From the NCBI RefSeq assembly GCF_000725285.1, contig NZ_CP007161.1, forward strand, positions 1,411,911 through 1,475,910: DNA of 64,000 nt. The letters run 5' to 3'. Made by a program: the position numbers and the translations under genes. The notes under the pieces were generated by a model. It made no database searches and had not been told where the DNA came from. It saw nothing but the letters and a program-made list of their open reading frames with translations. This stretch comes from Virgibacillus sp. SK37 (GTDB lineage Bacteria > Bacillota > Bacilli > Bacillales > Amphibacillaceae). Below are positions 44,105 to 52,417 of this stretch, in pieces; positions within the stretch are counted from its first letter, which is position 1; every line of letters starts with the position of its first letter.

Positions 44105-46204
44105 ATGGAAAAAAATAACGAAGAGCATCATTCTGAACATGACAATGAAAATACGGATCAAAAAGGTGGGCATAAACATCATCATGCCCAGCATGAACAC
44201 GAAGAAAGTCACGAACATAAAACGGAACACCACGACTACGGAGAACATGGGCACCATGGACATGATCATGGCGATATGGTAAGTGATTTTAAAAAACGCT
44301 TTTACATTTCTTTGCTAGTTACCATACCGATTCTCCTATTGTCACCAATGATTCAAGGCTTTATTGGTTTAGACTGGCGCTTTCCTTTTGATCAATACGT
44401 GTTGTTTATTCTCGCTACCTTTGTATTCTTTTATGGTGGTTGGCCTTTTATAACTGGAGCTATTGGAGAATTAAAGGATAGAAATCCAGGGATGATGACT
44501 TTAATTGGACTTGCGATCCTCGTCGCATATGGCTATAGCTCTTTAACAGTGTTTGGTTGGGAAGGAAAGGATTTCTTCTGGGAACTTGCCACGTTAATCG
44601 ATATTATGCTTCTCGGACATTGGATTGAGATGCGTTCGGTAATGGGGGCTTCTAATGCATTGGAGGAGCTTGTTAAACTGATGCCAAATAAGGCCCATAA
44701 ATTGGATGAGAATGACGAAGCGGTAGATGTACAGGTTTCTGAACTGAAGAATAAAGACCGGGTACTTGTTAAACCAGGAGAAAAAATACCTGTTGATGGC
44801 ATTATATTGGATGGAAAAACGGCCATTGATGAGTCTATGCTTACTGGCGAATCTGTACCTGTTGAAAAATATAAAAATGATGAAGTGATTGGAGGCTCTG
44901 TTAATAAGGAAGGTTCCATCACAGTACAGGTAGAAAAGACTGGAGAGGAATCTTATCTTTCACAAGTGGTGACCATGGTAAAAGAGGCACAGGATTCCAA
45001 ATCCAAAACACAGGATTTAACAAACCGAGCCGCTAAGTGGCTATTTTACCTTGCCTTACTAGCAGGATTTGCTACATTGTTTATCTGGCTTGCACTTGGC
45101 TATAGCTTCGATGTAGCATTGGAGCGAATGGTTACAGTTATGGTAATAACCTGTCCACATGCACTCGGCCTTGCCGCACCTCTTGTAGTAGCAGTATCTA
45201 CGTCCATTTCAGCAAAACAAGGACTTTTAATTAGAAATAGAACGAATTTTGAAGGTGCAAGAAATCTCAATGCCGTCGTTTTTGACAAGACAGGTACCTT
45301 GACGAAGGGAGAGTTTGGTGTAACCGAAATTGTCCCAGTGGAAGGAAGGAGTAAAGGGGACATATTGATGCTGGCTGCTAGTCTTGAAGCACATTCGGAA
45401 CATCCGATAGCTTCGGGGATTGAGACACATAGTAAGGAACAAGAAATTACTCTGAAGAAAGTATCAGATTTCACTTCAATAACTGGGAAAGGAATTGAAG
45501 GAAAAGTAGACGGAGAGCAAGTTAATGTGGTTAGTCCAGGCTATGTGAAAAGCAATGGACTTGATTATGATACAGATGCATTTAACAAAATGTCCGAGGA
45601 AGGAAAGACAGTTGTATTCGTACTCGTAAATGAGCAGTTAATTGGTATGATTGCTCTTGCTGATATAGTGAGAGAAACAGCCAAAGAGGCAATTGCTGCT
45701 TTGAAAGAAGATGGAATTCATTCCATCATGCTTACTGGAGATAATCAAAAAGTGGCCAACTGGGTTGCCAAGCAGCTTGAAATTGATGAGGTTTACGCTG
45801 AAGTACTTCCTGACGATAAAGCAAATCAAGTTAAAGACATCAGAAATAAAGGCTGGAGAGTCGCTATGACAGGAGATGGTGTTAATGATGCACCTGCACT
45901 TGCCACAGCGGATCTTGGAATTGCAATTGGTGCAGGAACAGATGTGGCAATGGAAACGGCTGATGTCGTGCTTGTGAAAAGCAATCCGAAAGATGTCGTT
46001 TCTATAATCAATTTATCTAGGAAAACGTATAGAAAAATGGTGCAAAATCTATGGTGGGCTGCAGGCTATAATATTTTTTCCATCCCCTTGGCAGCGGGTG
46101 TATTAGCGCCTGTTGGAATTGTACTAAGCCCGGCTGTAGGAGCTGTATTAATGAGTTTGAGTACAGTGATTGTTGCCATTAATGCCAAGCTATTAAAGGC
46201 ATAG
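44105..46204 (+). CDS. copB: Copper-translocating P1B ATPase, CopB type
   Basis: A 699-aa P-type ATPase. The first 60 residues are strongly His/Asp/Glu-rich (GGHKHHHAQHEHEESHEH, GHHGHDHGD). The core shows TCPHALGLA, the CPH motif of CopB (P1B-3), DKTGTLTKG for phosphorylation, SEHPIA and GDGVNDAPAL. This subgroup exports Cu(II) or Cu(I)/Ag(I). It follows a kinase/regulator pair in the same direction, suggesting copper-regulated expression. The start ATG follows AAGGAGGGAG. Confidence 0.93.
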   Translation: MEKNNEEHHSEHDNENTDQKGGHKHHHAQHEHEESHEHKTEHHDYGEHGHHGHDHGDMVSDFKKRFYISLLVTIPILLLSPMIQGFIGLDWRFPFDQYVLFILATFVFFYGGWPFITGAIGELKDRNPGMMTLIGLAILVAYGYSSLTVFGWEGKDFFWELATLIDIMLLGHWIEMRSVMGASNALEELVKLMPNKAHKLDENDEAVDVQVSELKNKDRVLVKPGEKIPVDGIILDGKTAIDESMLTGESVPVEKYKNDEVIGGSVNKEGSITVQVEKTGEESYLSQVVTMVKEAQDSKSKTQDLTNRAAKWLFYLALLAGFATLFIWLALGYSFDVALERMVTVMVITCPHALGLAAPLVVAVSTSISAKQGLLIRNRTNFEGARNLNAVVFDKTGTLTKGEFGVTEIVPVEGRSKGDILMLAASLEAHSEHPIASGIETHSKEQEITLKKVSDFTSITGKGIEGKVDGEQVNVVSPGYVKSNGLDYDTDAFNKMSEEGKTVVFVLVNEQLIGMIALADIVRETAKEAIAALKEDGIHSIMLTGDNQKVANWVAKQLEIDEVYAEVLPDDKANQVKDIRNKGWRVAMTGDGVNDAPALATADLGIAIGAGTDVAMETADVVLVKSNPKDVVSIINLSRKTYRKMVQNLWWAAGYNIFSIPLAAGVLAPVGIVLSPAVGAVLMSLSTVIVAINAKLLKA

Positions 46205-46209
46205 ATAGA

Positions 46210-46240
46210 AACACTTGGGATAACTCCCAAGTGTTTTTTA
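46210..46240 (+). terminator. Terminator of copB
   Basis: AACACTTGGGA and TCCCAAGTGTT pair around TAAC, followed by TTTTTAG. Confidence 0.9.
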
Positions 46241-46337
46241 GAATAAAAAGGTACTCCTACCCAGCAATCTTTGAATTCCCTTTGTTGCAAAGAAACCACA
46301 CATAGTGCTATATTTTTAACATACTAATTTAACGAAG

Positions 46338-46416
46338 AAGGAGCATCCCTTTCATGTAAAATCTATTTAAAAACGCATAGTCACAATTCAATATTATTTA
46401 TGAAAGGGACGTTTAT
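46338..46416 (+). promoter_or_regulatory. prfC leader: start-stop element and sequestered ribosome site
   Basis: AAGGAG (46338-46343) stands 10 nt before ATGTAA (46354-46359), a start codon immediately followed by a stop. TCCCTTTCAT (46346-46355), which overlaps that AUG, is the exact complement of ATGAAAGGGA (46400-46409), which holds the ribosome site of prfC (ATG 46417). Pairing would hide the prfC site. A ribosome held at the start-stop would cover the upstream arm and free it. Mechanism is inferred. Confidence 0.55.
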
Positions 46417-47997
46417 ATGTCATTGAAAGATGAAATGAAGAAACGGAGAACATTTGCAATTATCTCTCACCCGGATGCGGGTAAAACTACTATGACGGAA
46501 AAATTATTATTGTATGGAAATTTAATCCGTTCTGCTGGAACTGTAAAAGGGAAAAAATCTGGTAAGTTTGCTACCTCAGACTGGATGGAGATTGAGAAAC
46601 AGAGAGGGATATCTGTTACTTCCAGTGTAATGAATTTTCCTTATCAAGGTCATCAAATTAATATACTCGATACACCTGGCCATGAGGATTTCAGTGAAGA
46701 CACATACCGTACGCTGACTGCAGTGGATAGCGTGGTTATGATTATTGATTCGACCAAGGGTATTGAGGCTCAGACACTTAAACTATTTAAAGTTTGCCGG
46801 ATGCGTGGTATTCCCATTTTTACTTTTATTAATAAGTTAGACAGAGAGGGAAAGGACCCATTTGAGTTATTGGACGAAATTGAAGAAGTCTTGGATATTC
46901 AAACATGTCCGATGAATTGGCCTGCAGGTATGGGCAAAAGATTTCTTGGAATATTCAATCGCCAAAAAGAAGAGTTTGTAAAGTTTAATGGGGATGAGGA
47001 CGAAACAATTATTTCTTATGCCCAATTGGAGGAACATGTAGAACTTACGGAAAATGGTGTTTTTCAAGATGCTAGAGAAGAACTTGCCCTTTTAGATGAA
47101 GCAGGAGATAATTTCTCATTAGATGATGTCCTTGCCGGAGAACAGACGCCTGTTTTTTTTGGAAGTGCATTAGCTCCATTTGGTGTTGAAACATTTTTTA
47201 ATACGTTTGTATCTATGGCACCAGCTCCAGGGCCGAGGAAATCAACAGAAGGTGTCGTTAGTCCTGATCACCCCGAATTTTCCGGTTTTATATTCAAGAT
47301 TCAAGCTAATATGAATCCTGCTCACAGAGATCGTATTGCATTTGTGCGTGTATGTTCCGGGAAATTTGAACGTGGAATGGAAGTAAAGTTATCACGTACA
47401 GGGAAGTCAATTAAACTCGCACAGTCACAACAATTTGTTGCCTCCTCCCGAGGGACCGTAGAAGAGGCGTATGCGGGTGACATCATTGGTATTTATGATC
47501 CTAATATTTATCGTATTGGTGACACACTTGTTACTGGTAAGGATAAATTTGAATATGATGAGCTGCCACAATTTCCACCAGAATTATTTAAAAAGGTTAC
47601 TGCTAAAAATGTAATGAAGGCAAAGCAATTTAAAAAAGGTTTGGAGCAGCTGGTTCAGGAAGGTGCAATACAATTATTTAAACGCCACAGAACGGAATCT
47701 TATATCCTTGGAGCAGTTGGCGAACTGCAGTATGAAGTATTTCAGTATCGCATGAAGAATGAGTATAACGTAGAAGTAATGCTTGAATCTATCGGGGAAC
47801 GGATACCGAGATGGTTACAAGTGGACCAGGTTGACGAATCTCTCTTTGATGAGGGTAATTTGCTAGTGCGTGACAGGGAAGAAAATCACTTGGTCTTATT
47901 TAGGAATGAATTTGCGCTTAACTGGTTTAAAGAGAAACATCCAGACATGAAGCTGATCGATCTATTTGAAGTAAACAGCTATGATCAGACAATGTAA
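46417..47997 (+). CDS. prfC: Peptide chain release factor 3
   Basis: A 526-aa translational GTPase that removes RF1/RF2 from the ribosome after peptide release. G1 is [16 protein letters not shown], followed by the family's [30 protein letters not shown] switch region, [14 protein letters not shown] and [10 protein letters not shown]. Length and full-length similarity fit RF3, distinguished from EF-G and TetM by this opening. The start follows a site that can be paired with an upstream start-stop element. Confidence 0.96.
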   Translation: MSLKDEMKKRRTFAIISHPDAGKTTMTEKLLLYGNLIRSAGTVKGKKSGKFATSDWMEIEKQRGISVTSSVMNFPYQGHQINILDTPGHEDFSEDTYRTLTAVDSVVMIIDSTKGIEAQTLKLFKVCRMRGIPIFTFINKLDREGKDPFELLDEIEEVLDIQTCPMNWPAGMGKRFLGIFNRQKEEFVKFNGDEDETIISYAQLEEHVELTENGVFQDAREELALLDEAGDNFSLDDVLAGEQTPVFFGSALAPFGVETFFNTFVSMAPAPGPRKSTEGVVSPDHPEFSGFIFKIQANMNPAHRDRIAFVRVCSGKFERGMEVKLSRTGKSIKLAQSQQFVASSRGTVEEAYAGDIIGIYDPNIYRIGDTLVTGKDKFEYDELPQFPPELFKKVTAKNVMKAKQFKKGLEQLVQEGAIQLFKRHRTESYILGAVGELQYEVFQYRMKNEYNVEVMLESIGERIPRWLQVDQVDESLFDEGNLLVRDREENHLVLFRNEFALNWFKEKHPDMKLIDLFEVNSYDQTM

Positions 47998-48109
47998 TAG
48001 ATCCTAAAATTTCTATGCTGCAAATTAATAACGGGCATTTTGACCTAAGTCATGCCGAAATAGTGTCAAAAGTCTTAATTCATGATATGATATATAATAG
48101 AAAATCAAA

Positions 48110-48235
48110 GTATACCGCCCCATGCTGCAACATGGAACGGTACAATAGCTAACCTTAAATAAAAGGGTGGCACAACGTTGAACTAATCCCTCTGGAGTCT
48201 CTAAAAGGCTAGAGGGGTTAGTTTTTGTCATTTTT
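48110..48235 (+). ncRNA. Candidate antisense antitoxin RNA
   Basis: A plus-strand transcript would end at CTAATCCCTCT/AGAGGGGTTAG (48183-48221) followed by TTTTTGTCATTTTT, antisense to the toxin gene at 48218-48304 and overlapping its 3' end. TATAAT at 48093-48098 could be its -10, with no convincing -35. Boundaries are approximate. Confidence 0.5.
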
Positions 48236-48304
48236 ATGGGCCATAATCAAGACAATCAAAGCCCCAAAAGAAATCATCAGAGTTAAAACTGATTCTACAT
48301 CCAT
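48218..48304 (-). CDS. Holin-like type I toxin, second copy
   Basis: A 28-residue peptide, MDVESVLTLMISFGALIVLI then MAHKNDKN, of the holin-like toxin family. GGGGGTGATGCC precedes the ATG at 48304, the same ribosome-site sequence as the copy at 5643. An extended -10 promoter (TG at 48396-48395, TATAAT at 48393-48388) lies about 85 bp upstream on the minus strand, giving a long leader with a CACCT/AGGTG hairpin. A convergent transcript with a strong terminator overlaps its 3' end. Both copies share promoter type, ribosome site and antisense layout. Confidence 0.78.
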   Translation of the reverse strand: MDVESVLTLMISFGALIVLIMAHKNDKN

Positions 48305-48547
48305 CCGGCATCACCCCCTTCATTAAGAACACCTAAGAGGTGACGTGTACCATACCCATCCATGGAAGCTAGTCTATTGTGTGTCTAATTATAACATAAC
48401 CGATCATATGTTCCTATAAAAAAGTGTGAGTTTGGTTATAAATTTGCGAAATTAACATCTATTTATATGTTGCTTTTAAAAAAAGAGGAATTTTGAAATA
48501 AATAGAGAAGTATGATGTTATATATTTTAAATAGGGAGAGAAGTTAA

Positions 48548-49120
48548 ATGACATTCCCCAAATTGAATACAATGCGTCTCCAACTTGTAGAAATCACAAA
48601 AAAACATACTGAAAATTATTATGCTATCTTATCAATGGATGAAGTGACTAAATATTATGGGATGGACCCGCTTAAAAACAAAAGTGACGCTTTAGGCATG
48701 ATAAGGTCTTTTCATCAAAACTATGAAAGTAATCGTGGGATCCGTTGGGGAATCATTATAAGTGATACGCAAGAATTTGCTGGAACGGTAGGCTTAAATA
48801 ATTTGAGTCTATGGAGTAAAAAAGCTGAAATAGGTTATGAATTGCATCCCAATTACTGGAATCAAGGATACATTACTGAAGCTGTGGAAGGAGTATTAAA
48901 TTATGCATTCGATGAACTGCAATTATTCCGAATGGGGGCGGTTACATATCCGCAGAATACAGCATCAATAACTGTTCTTGAGAAGCTTGGCTTTCAGAGG
49001 GAAGGCCTGTTAAGAGGTTATTTATACCAAAATGATCAGTCTTATGACGCGAATATATTCTCTTTGTTAAAAAATGAATGGAAAGAAAACTTGGCAGAAA
49101 AAACTATTGAATCTCATTAG
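48548..49120 (+). CDS. GNAT acetyltransferase, RimJ/RimL type
   Basis: A 190-aa N-acetyltransferase of the ribosomal-protein/small-molecule group. It opens NTMRLQLVEITKKHTENYYAI, has the acetyl-CoA region NYWNQGYITEAVEGVLNYAFDEL, and ends NTASITVLEKLGFQREGLLRGYL. It is one of several GNAT proteins in the window. The start ATG follows AGGGAGAGAAG; the gene ends at a clear terminator. Substrate unknown. Confidence 0.88.
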   Translation: MTFPKLNTMRLQLVEITKKHTENYYAILSMDEVTKYYGMDPLKNKSDALGMIRSFHQNYESNRGIRWGIIISDTQEFAGTVGLNNLSLWSKKAEIGYELHPNYWNQGYITEAVEGVLNYAFDELQLFRMGAVTYPQNTASITVLEKLGFQREGLLRGYLYQNDQSYDANIFSLLKNEWKENLAEKTIESH

Positions 49121-49127
49121 ACTATAT

Positions 49128-49163
49128 CCGTTGCTTATTTAATGGCAACGGTTTTTCTTTTTA
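49128..49163 (+). terminator. Terminator of the GNAT gene
   Basis: CCGTTGC (49128-49134) pairs with GCAACGG (49145-49151), followed by TTTTTCTTTTTAC. The splA start lies about 60 bp beyond. Confidence 0.88.
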
Positions 49164-49223
49164 CATATTTTTTACTTTGTGAGGAACAATGATAGTAGAT
49201 CATAAGAAAGCTAGGTGAAAAAT

Positions 49224-49484
49224 GTGGATATAAATCAGTCATTTAATCCAGGGGAAATTGTTTATATTATTATTAGGAATCCCCATGCCCAGGATGTTGC
49301 ACACATCCAACAGGCAGCAGTAGTGCAAAATCCGGAAGATACGAATTCATTAGCGTTATTTATTCATGAAACTTATTTTCCTCTAACAGAAGAATATGCG
49401 GTATTCCAAACAGAAGAAGACGCGGAAGCAGCTTATCAACAAGCATTTGGAACGCTGGATACAGGAGAAGAATTCTATGGTTAA
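49224..49484 (+). CDS. splA: SplA, TRAP-like regulator of spore photoproduct lyase
   Basis: An 86-aa protein corresponding to B. subtilis SplA, which negatively controls splB. It shares the layout of that protein: a GEIVYIIIRNPHAQDVAHIQ opening, VVQNPEDTNSLALFIHETYFPLTEEYAVF and an acidic EEDAEAAYQQAF tail. The TRAP-like fold is known for SplA. GTG 49224 is preferred because AGGTGA ends 5 nt before it, and the site overlaps the GTG at 49215. It overlaps splB by 8 bp, so translation is coupled. Confidence 0.85.
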   Translation: MDINQSFNPGEIVYIIIRNPHAQDVAHIQQAAVVQNPEDTNSLALFIHETYFPLTEEYAVFQTEEDAEAAYQQAFGTLDTGEEFYG

Positions 49485-50505
49485 ACCGTTTGTACCGCAG
49501 CTCGTATATGTGGAACCAAAAGCCTTAGATTATCCTTTAGGAAAACAGTTAATAAAAAAATTTGAAGGTATGGGAATTGAAATACGTGAGACCACTTCCC
49601 ATAATCAAATTCGCAATCTACCTGGTGACAATCATTTTCAAAAATACCGTACTGCAAAATCTACCTTGGTAGTAGGATTACGTAAAACATTAAAATTTGA
49701 TACTTCCAAGCCTTCAGCTGAGTATGCTATTCCGTTTGCAACAGGATGTATGGGGCATTGTCATTACTGTTATCTCCAAACTACGATGGGAAGTAAGCCT
49801 TATATACGGACATATGTAAATGTAGAGGAAATTTTTGAAGCAGCGGAGGAATATATGAAAGAGCGTGCTCCAGAACCAACCCGTTTCGAGGCATCTTGTA
49901 CATCAGATATCGTTGGAATTGATCACCTGACACATACACTAAAACGAGCCATTGAGTATTTTGGTGAATCTGAACATGGTCAGCTTCGATTTGTTACTAA
50001 GTTTGCCCATGTAGATCACTTACTGGATGCAAAGCATAATGGGAAAACTCGGTTTCGGTTTAGTATAAACGCTGAATACATTATTAAATATTTTGAACCT
50101 GGCACTTCCAGATTAAATGAGCGTATTGAAGCTGCTGTTAAAATTGCAGAAGCTGGCTATCCTTTAGGGTTTATTGTTGCGCCAATTTATCTCCATGAAG
50201 GTTGGCAGGAAGGATATAAGGAGATGTTTGAGAAATTGGAAGCAGTTCTTCCATCAAGCGCAAAAAAAGATTTAACCTTTGAGCTGATCCAACATCGATT
50301 TACAAAACCTGCTAAGCGAGTTATTCAAGAAAATTATCCTATGACTAAATTGGAACTTGATGAATCCAAACGGAAATGGAAATGGGGGCGTTATGGGATT
50401 GGTAAGTACGTGTATACGAATGAAGAGCAGGAAGATATAAAAGATACATTGGGCAGCTATATCCATACCTATTTTCCTGAAGCCAGAATTGAATATTTCA
50501 CTTAA
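49477..50505 (+). CDS. splB: Spore photoproduct lyase (radical SAM)
   Basis: A 342-aa repair enzyme of dormant spores that directly reverses spore photoproduct (5-thyminyl-5,6-dihydrothymine). The radical-SAM cluster is CMGHCHYCY with Cys91, Cys95 and Cys98, and Cys141 (EASCTSD) is the H-atom donor, all at the positions known in B. subtilis SplB. ATG 49477 is chosen, since ACAGGAGAAG precedes it and the protein then starts VKPFVPQLVY as in the family. It shows the organism forms spores. Confidence 0.97.
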   Translation: MVKPFVPQLVYVEPKALDYPLGKQLIKKFEGMGIEIRETTSHNQIRNLPGDNHFQKYRTAKSTLVVGLRKTLKFDTSKPSAEYAIPFATGCMGHCHYCYLQTTMGSKPYIRTYVNVEEIFEAAEEYMKERAPEPTRFEASCTSDIVGIDHLTHTLKRAIEYFGESEHGQLRFVTKFAHVDHLLDAKHNGKTRFRFSINAEYIIKYFEPGTSRLNERIEAAVKIAEAGYPLGFIVAPIYLHEGWQEGYKEMFEKLEAVLPSSAKKDLTFELIQHRFTKPAKRVIQENYPMTKLELDESKRKWKWGRYGIGKYVYTNEEQEDIKDTLGSYIHTYFPEARIEYFT

Positions 50506-50508
50506 ACC

Positions 50509-50540
50509 AACGTCACTATTGTGGCGTTTTTTGTTTTTAA
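50509..50540 (+). terminator. Terminator of splAB
   Basis: AACGTCAC pairs with GTGGCGTT around TATT, followed by TTTTTGTTTTT. The 270 bp beyond, up to the first gas-vesicle gene, are AT-rich, hold the gas-vesicle promoter region and no gene I can recognise; a loose SigB-like pair (TTTAAA and GGGTTA about 14 bp apart, 50535-50560) is the only candidate promoter noted. Confidence 0.85.
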
Positions 50541-50805
50541 ACCTCTTATTGCAGTTGGGTTATCAAAAGGTAACAAAAACGTAATATTTTCGTCGAAAGT
50601 AAACATTTTTCAGCCAACCTCTATTAATTAAAGGGTTTGAATGTTACAGAAAAATACATGTTTGTTATATAAAGTGAAAATAATGGTAAGAAACTTCATT
50701 TTTAAATTTCCCGATGTTTGTGCTGTCCGGTTAAAGGCTATTCATTAATAAAATTTAATATCACCAAATGAAACCTTTAAATAAAAACGGAAAGCAGGTG
50801 TTTTA

Positions 50806-51291
50806 ATGGCCGAGGAAACGGTAAACACAGAATCTGACAATCAATCAAATGAGGTTACAAGTCAGAATAACCAGTCAGATGAAAGGAATAAAAATGGTAT
50901 ATATCCTGCTGTCATTGGAGGAGTCGTTGGTGCAGGGGTAGGGTTACTTGCCAGCCCAGAAGTCAGTAAAAAGGTTGCTGGAAGAATTGGGCAATCGGAA
51001 GTCCTCCAAAGTGCGGGAAGAGAGTTACGTCGCACAGCTCAGGAAATGGTAACCGAACAAGCAATGATTATGTTGAAACAAAGTGCCACTAGTTCTTTGA
51101 GTAAATATCAACAGAAATTATTGGGTGATAGTCAGGCTGCAAGCTCATCCAATAATCCAAATAAAGAAAACGGCGCCGAAGATGAAGATAATCGGTACCA
51201 GGAGTTGAAGCAGGAGAACAAGGATTTAAACGATAACCTCGAGCGAATAGAGGATAAATTAAACACATTGTTAAAGGCGTTGGATAAATAA
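50806..51291 (+). CDS. gvpP: Gas vesicle protein GvpP-like (YtxH-type)
   Basis: A 161-aa protein, first of the gas-vesicle operon. It has a disordered acidic/Asn/Ser N-terminus, a Gly-rich small helix (VIGGVVGAGVGLLASPE) typical of YtxH/GvpP-T proteins, and a C-terminal coiled coil (RYQELKQENKDLNDNLERIEDKLN). In B. megaterium gvpP lies after gvpA; here no gvpA precedes it. The C-terminus closely resembles that of gvpT at the other end of the cluster, so they are paralogues. Assigned by order and shape. Start ATG follows AAAGCAGGTG. Confidence 0.75.
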   Translation: MAEETVNTESDNQSNEVTSQNNQSDERNKNGIYPAVIGGVVGAGVGLLASPEVSKKVAGRIGQSEVLQSAGRELRRTAQEMVTEQAMIMLKQSATSSLSKYQQKLLGDSQAASSSNNPNKENGAEDEDNRYQELKQENKDLNDNLERIEDKLNTLLKALDK

Positions 51292-51306
51292 GGAAGGAGG
51301 TGGATG

Positions 51307-51771
51307 ATGAGTAATAGTCCAATAAAAAAGACTGCCGGGAAATTAGCGAAAACGGCAGTGAAGAAAGCTCCAGATGAATGGAAAGAAAAAATAAAAGAAG
51401 AAGCAAAAGAAAAGTCAATCGAGAAAATAGAGAATAAAGTGCAGGATAAAGTATCTCAAGCATCAAATAACCTTGCTGAGGTTAAAGAGGAAAATGCGGA
51501 TAAGGTTCAGAGTAACGCCGAGAGTGCAAAGGAAAAAACTCAGGATGCTTTGCTGGCTTTAAAGCAGAAATTGAAAAAAGCGAAAGAAGCAGGAGAAGAA
51601 TTTCAAGAAAAAATTTCCTCAAACGATGAGGGAAAAGGAAATAAAGTGAAGGGTGCACACGAAATAAAAGGTGTTTCAAATATAAAAAGTGCAACCACTA
51701 TCAAAGGTCCTGCAAATGTAAAAAAATCATCGGATGTAAAATCTATTACATCAATTAAAAAAATTGGGTAA
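51307..51771 (+). CDS. gvpQ: Gas vesicle protein GvpQ-like with hexapeptide tail
   Basis: A 154-aa, highly charged, mostly helical protein; residues about 10-110 are Lys/Glu-rich and coiled-coil-prone. Residues 119-154 are an exact period-6 repeat: EIKGVS, NIKSAT, TIKGPA, NVKKSS, DVKSIT, SIKKIG, each with a beta-branched residue followed by Lys. This could form a small beta-helix. Its place between gvpP and the A/B gene matches GvpQ of B. megaterium. ATG 51307 is chosen, with GGAGG 6 nt upstream, over the ATG 3 bp before it. Confidence 0.75.
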   Translation: MSNSPIKKTAGKLAKTAVKKAPDEWKEKIKEEAKEKSIEKIENKVQDKVSQASNNLAEVKEENADKVQSNAESAKEKTQDALLALKQKLKKAKEAGEEFQEKISSNDEGKGNKVKGAHEIKGVSNIKSATTIKGPANVKKSSDVKSITSIKKIG

Positions 51772-51796
51772 ACACATTTAGAGAGGAGAATGTAAC

Positions 51797-52057
51797 ATGG
51801 CTGTACAAAAGACTGCAGATAGTTCAAGTTTAGCAGAGGTGATTGATCGTATCCTTGATAAAGGGATTGTTATTGATGCGTATGCAAGAGTATCCGTTGT
51901 AGGTATTGAGATTTTAACCGTAGAAGCAAGAGTGGTTATTGCAAGTGTGGACACTTGGTTACGCTATGCGGAAGCTGTTGGCTTGCTTCGTGATGAGGTG
52001 GAAGAAGAAGGATTGCCAGAGCAAAGCAATGAAAGAAATGCACAGTTCAGTATTTAA
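51797..52057 (+). CDS. gvpB: Gas vesicle structural protein GvpA/GvpB
   Basis: An 86-aa shell subunit, the major ribbed wall protein. The core [50 protein letters not shown] is the near-invariant GvpA helix-strand-strand-helix, with an extended acidic/polar C-tail. It is the only canonical A/B gene in the cluster, whereas B. megaterium has an additional gvpA upstream. A hairpin after it (52071-52100) may raise its relative mRNA level. Start ATG follows AGAGGAG. Confidence 0.95.
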   Translation: MAVQKTADSSSLAEVIDRILDKGIVIDAYARVSVVGIEILTVEARVVIASVDTWLRYAEAVGLLRDEVEEEGLPEQSNERNAQFSI

Positions 52058-52070
52058 TGTAATTCCTATG

Positions 52071-52100
52071 AAGGGCTCATCCCTAAGAGGGTGATCCCTT
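52071..52100 (+). terminator. Partial terminator or mRNA-stabilising hairpin after gvpB
   Basis: AAGGGCTCATCCC (52071-52083) pairs with GGGTGATCCCTT (52089-52100) with one mismatch and a bulge around TAAGA; only a weak T-stretch follows (CCACTTTTAAG). It could keep gvpB mRNA more abundant than distal genes. Confidence 0.6.
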
Positions 52101-52134
52101 CCACTTTTAAGAATAACTTATCAGGAGGAAGACA

Positions 52135-52395
52135 ATGGAGATTAAAGAAGTCATGCAAAATGTAAATGATTTTTTTGAAGAGCATGTAGCTCCTCCTCAT
52201 AAAATTACTGCAGTAGAAGCTGGTGAAGAGAAAGGGTGGAACCTCACACTGGAAGTAATTGAAGAGAAGGAATACATGAAAAAATATGCAAAAGACGAGA
52301 TGCTAGGAATTTATGAAGTAGCAGTCAATAAGGATAAAGAAGTTACTTCTTTTAAACGGTTAGATATTCGATACCGCAGTAAAATTCAAAACTAA
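52135..52395 (+). CDS. gvpR: Gas vesicle protein GvpO/GvpR-like
   Basis: An 86-aa protein of the GvpO family, named GvpR in B. megaterium. It has a helical start (VMQNVNDFFEEHVAPPHKITAVE), a WNLTLEVIEEKEYMKK beta-rich region and a GIYEVAVNKDKEVTSFKRLDIRY ending typical of the group, which assists gas-vesicle formation. Its place between the A/B gene and gvpN matches B. megaterium order. Start ATG follows CAGGAGGAAG. Confidence 0.9.
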   Translation: MEIKEVMQNVNDFFEEHVAPPHKITAVEAGEEKGWNLTLEVIEEKEYMKKYAKDEMLGIYEVAVNKDKEVTSFKRLDIRYRSKIQN

Positions 52396-52417
52396 AGGAG
52401 TGACTGGAGGATGTAGA

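Noticed and set aside
48025-48231. A 68-codon minus-strand frame over the candidate antisense RNA.
   Set aside because: It has Cys-rich random-looking content, no ribosome site, and lies over the terminator of the convergent RNA, so it is a shadow.
50535-50560. SigB promoter for the gas-vesicle operon.
   Set aside because: The -35/-10 match to the SigB consensus is poor and it overlaps the splB terminator region.
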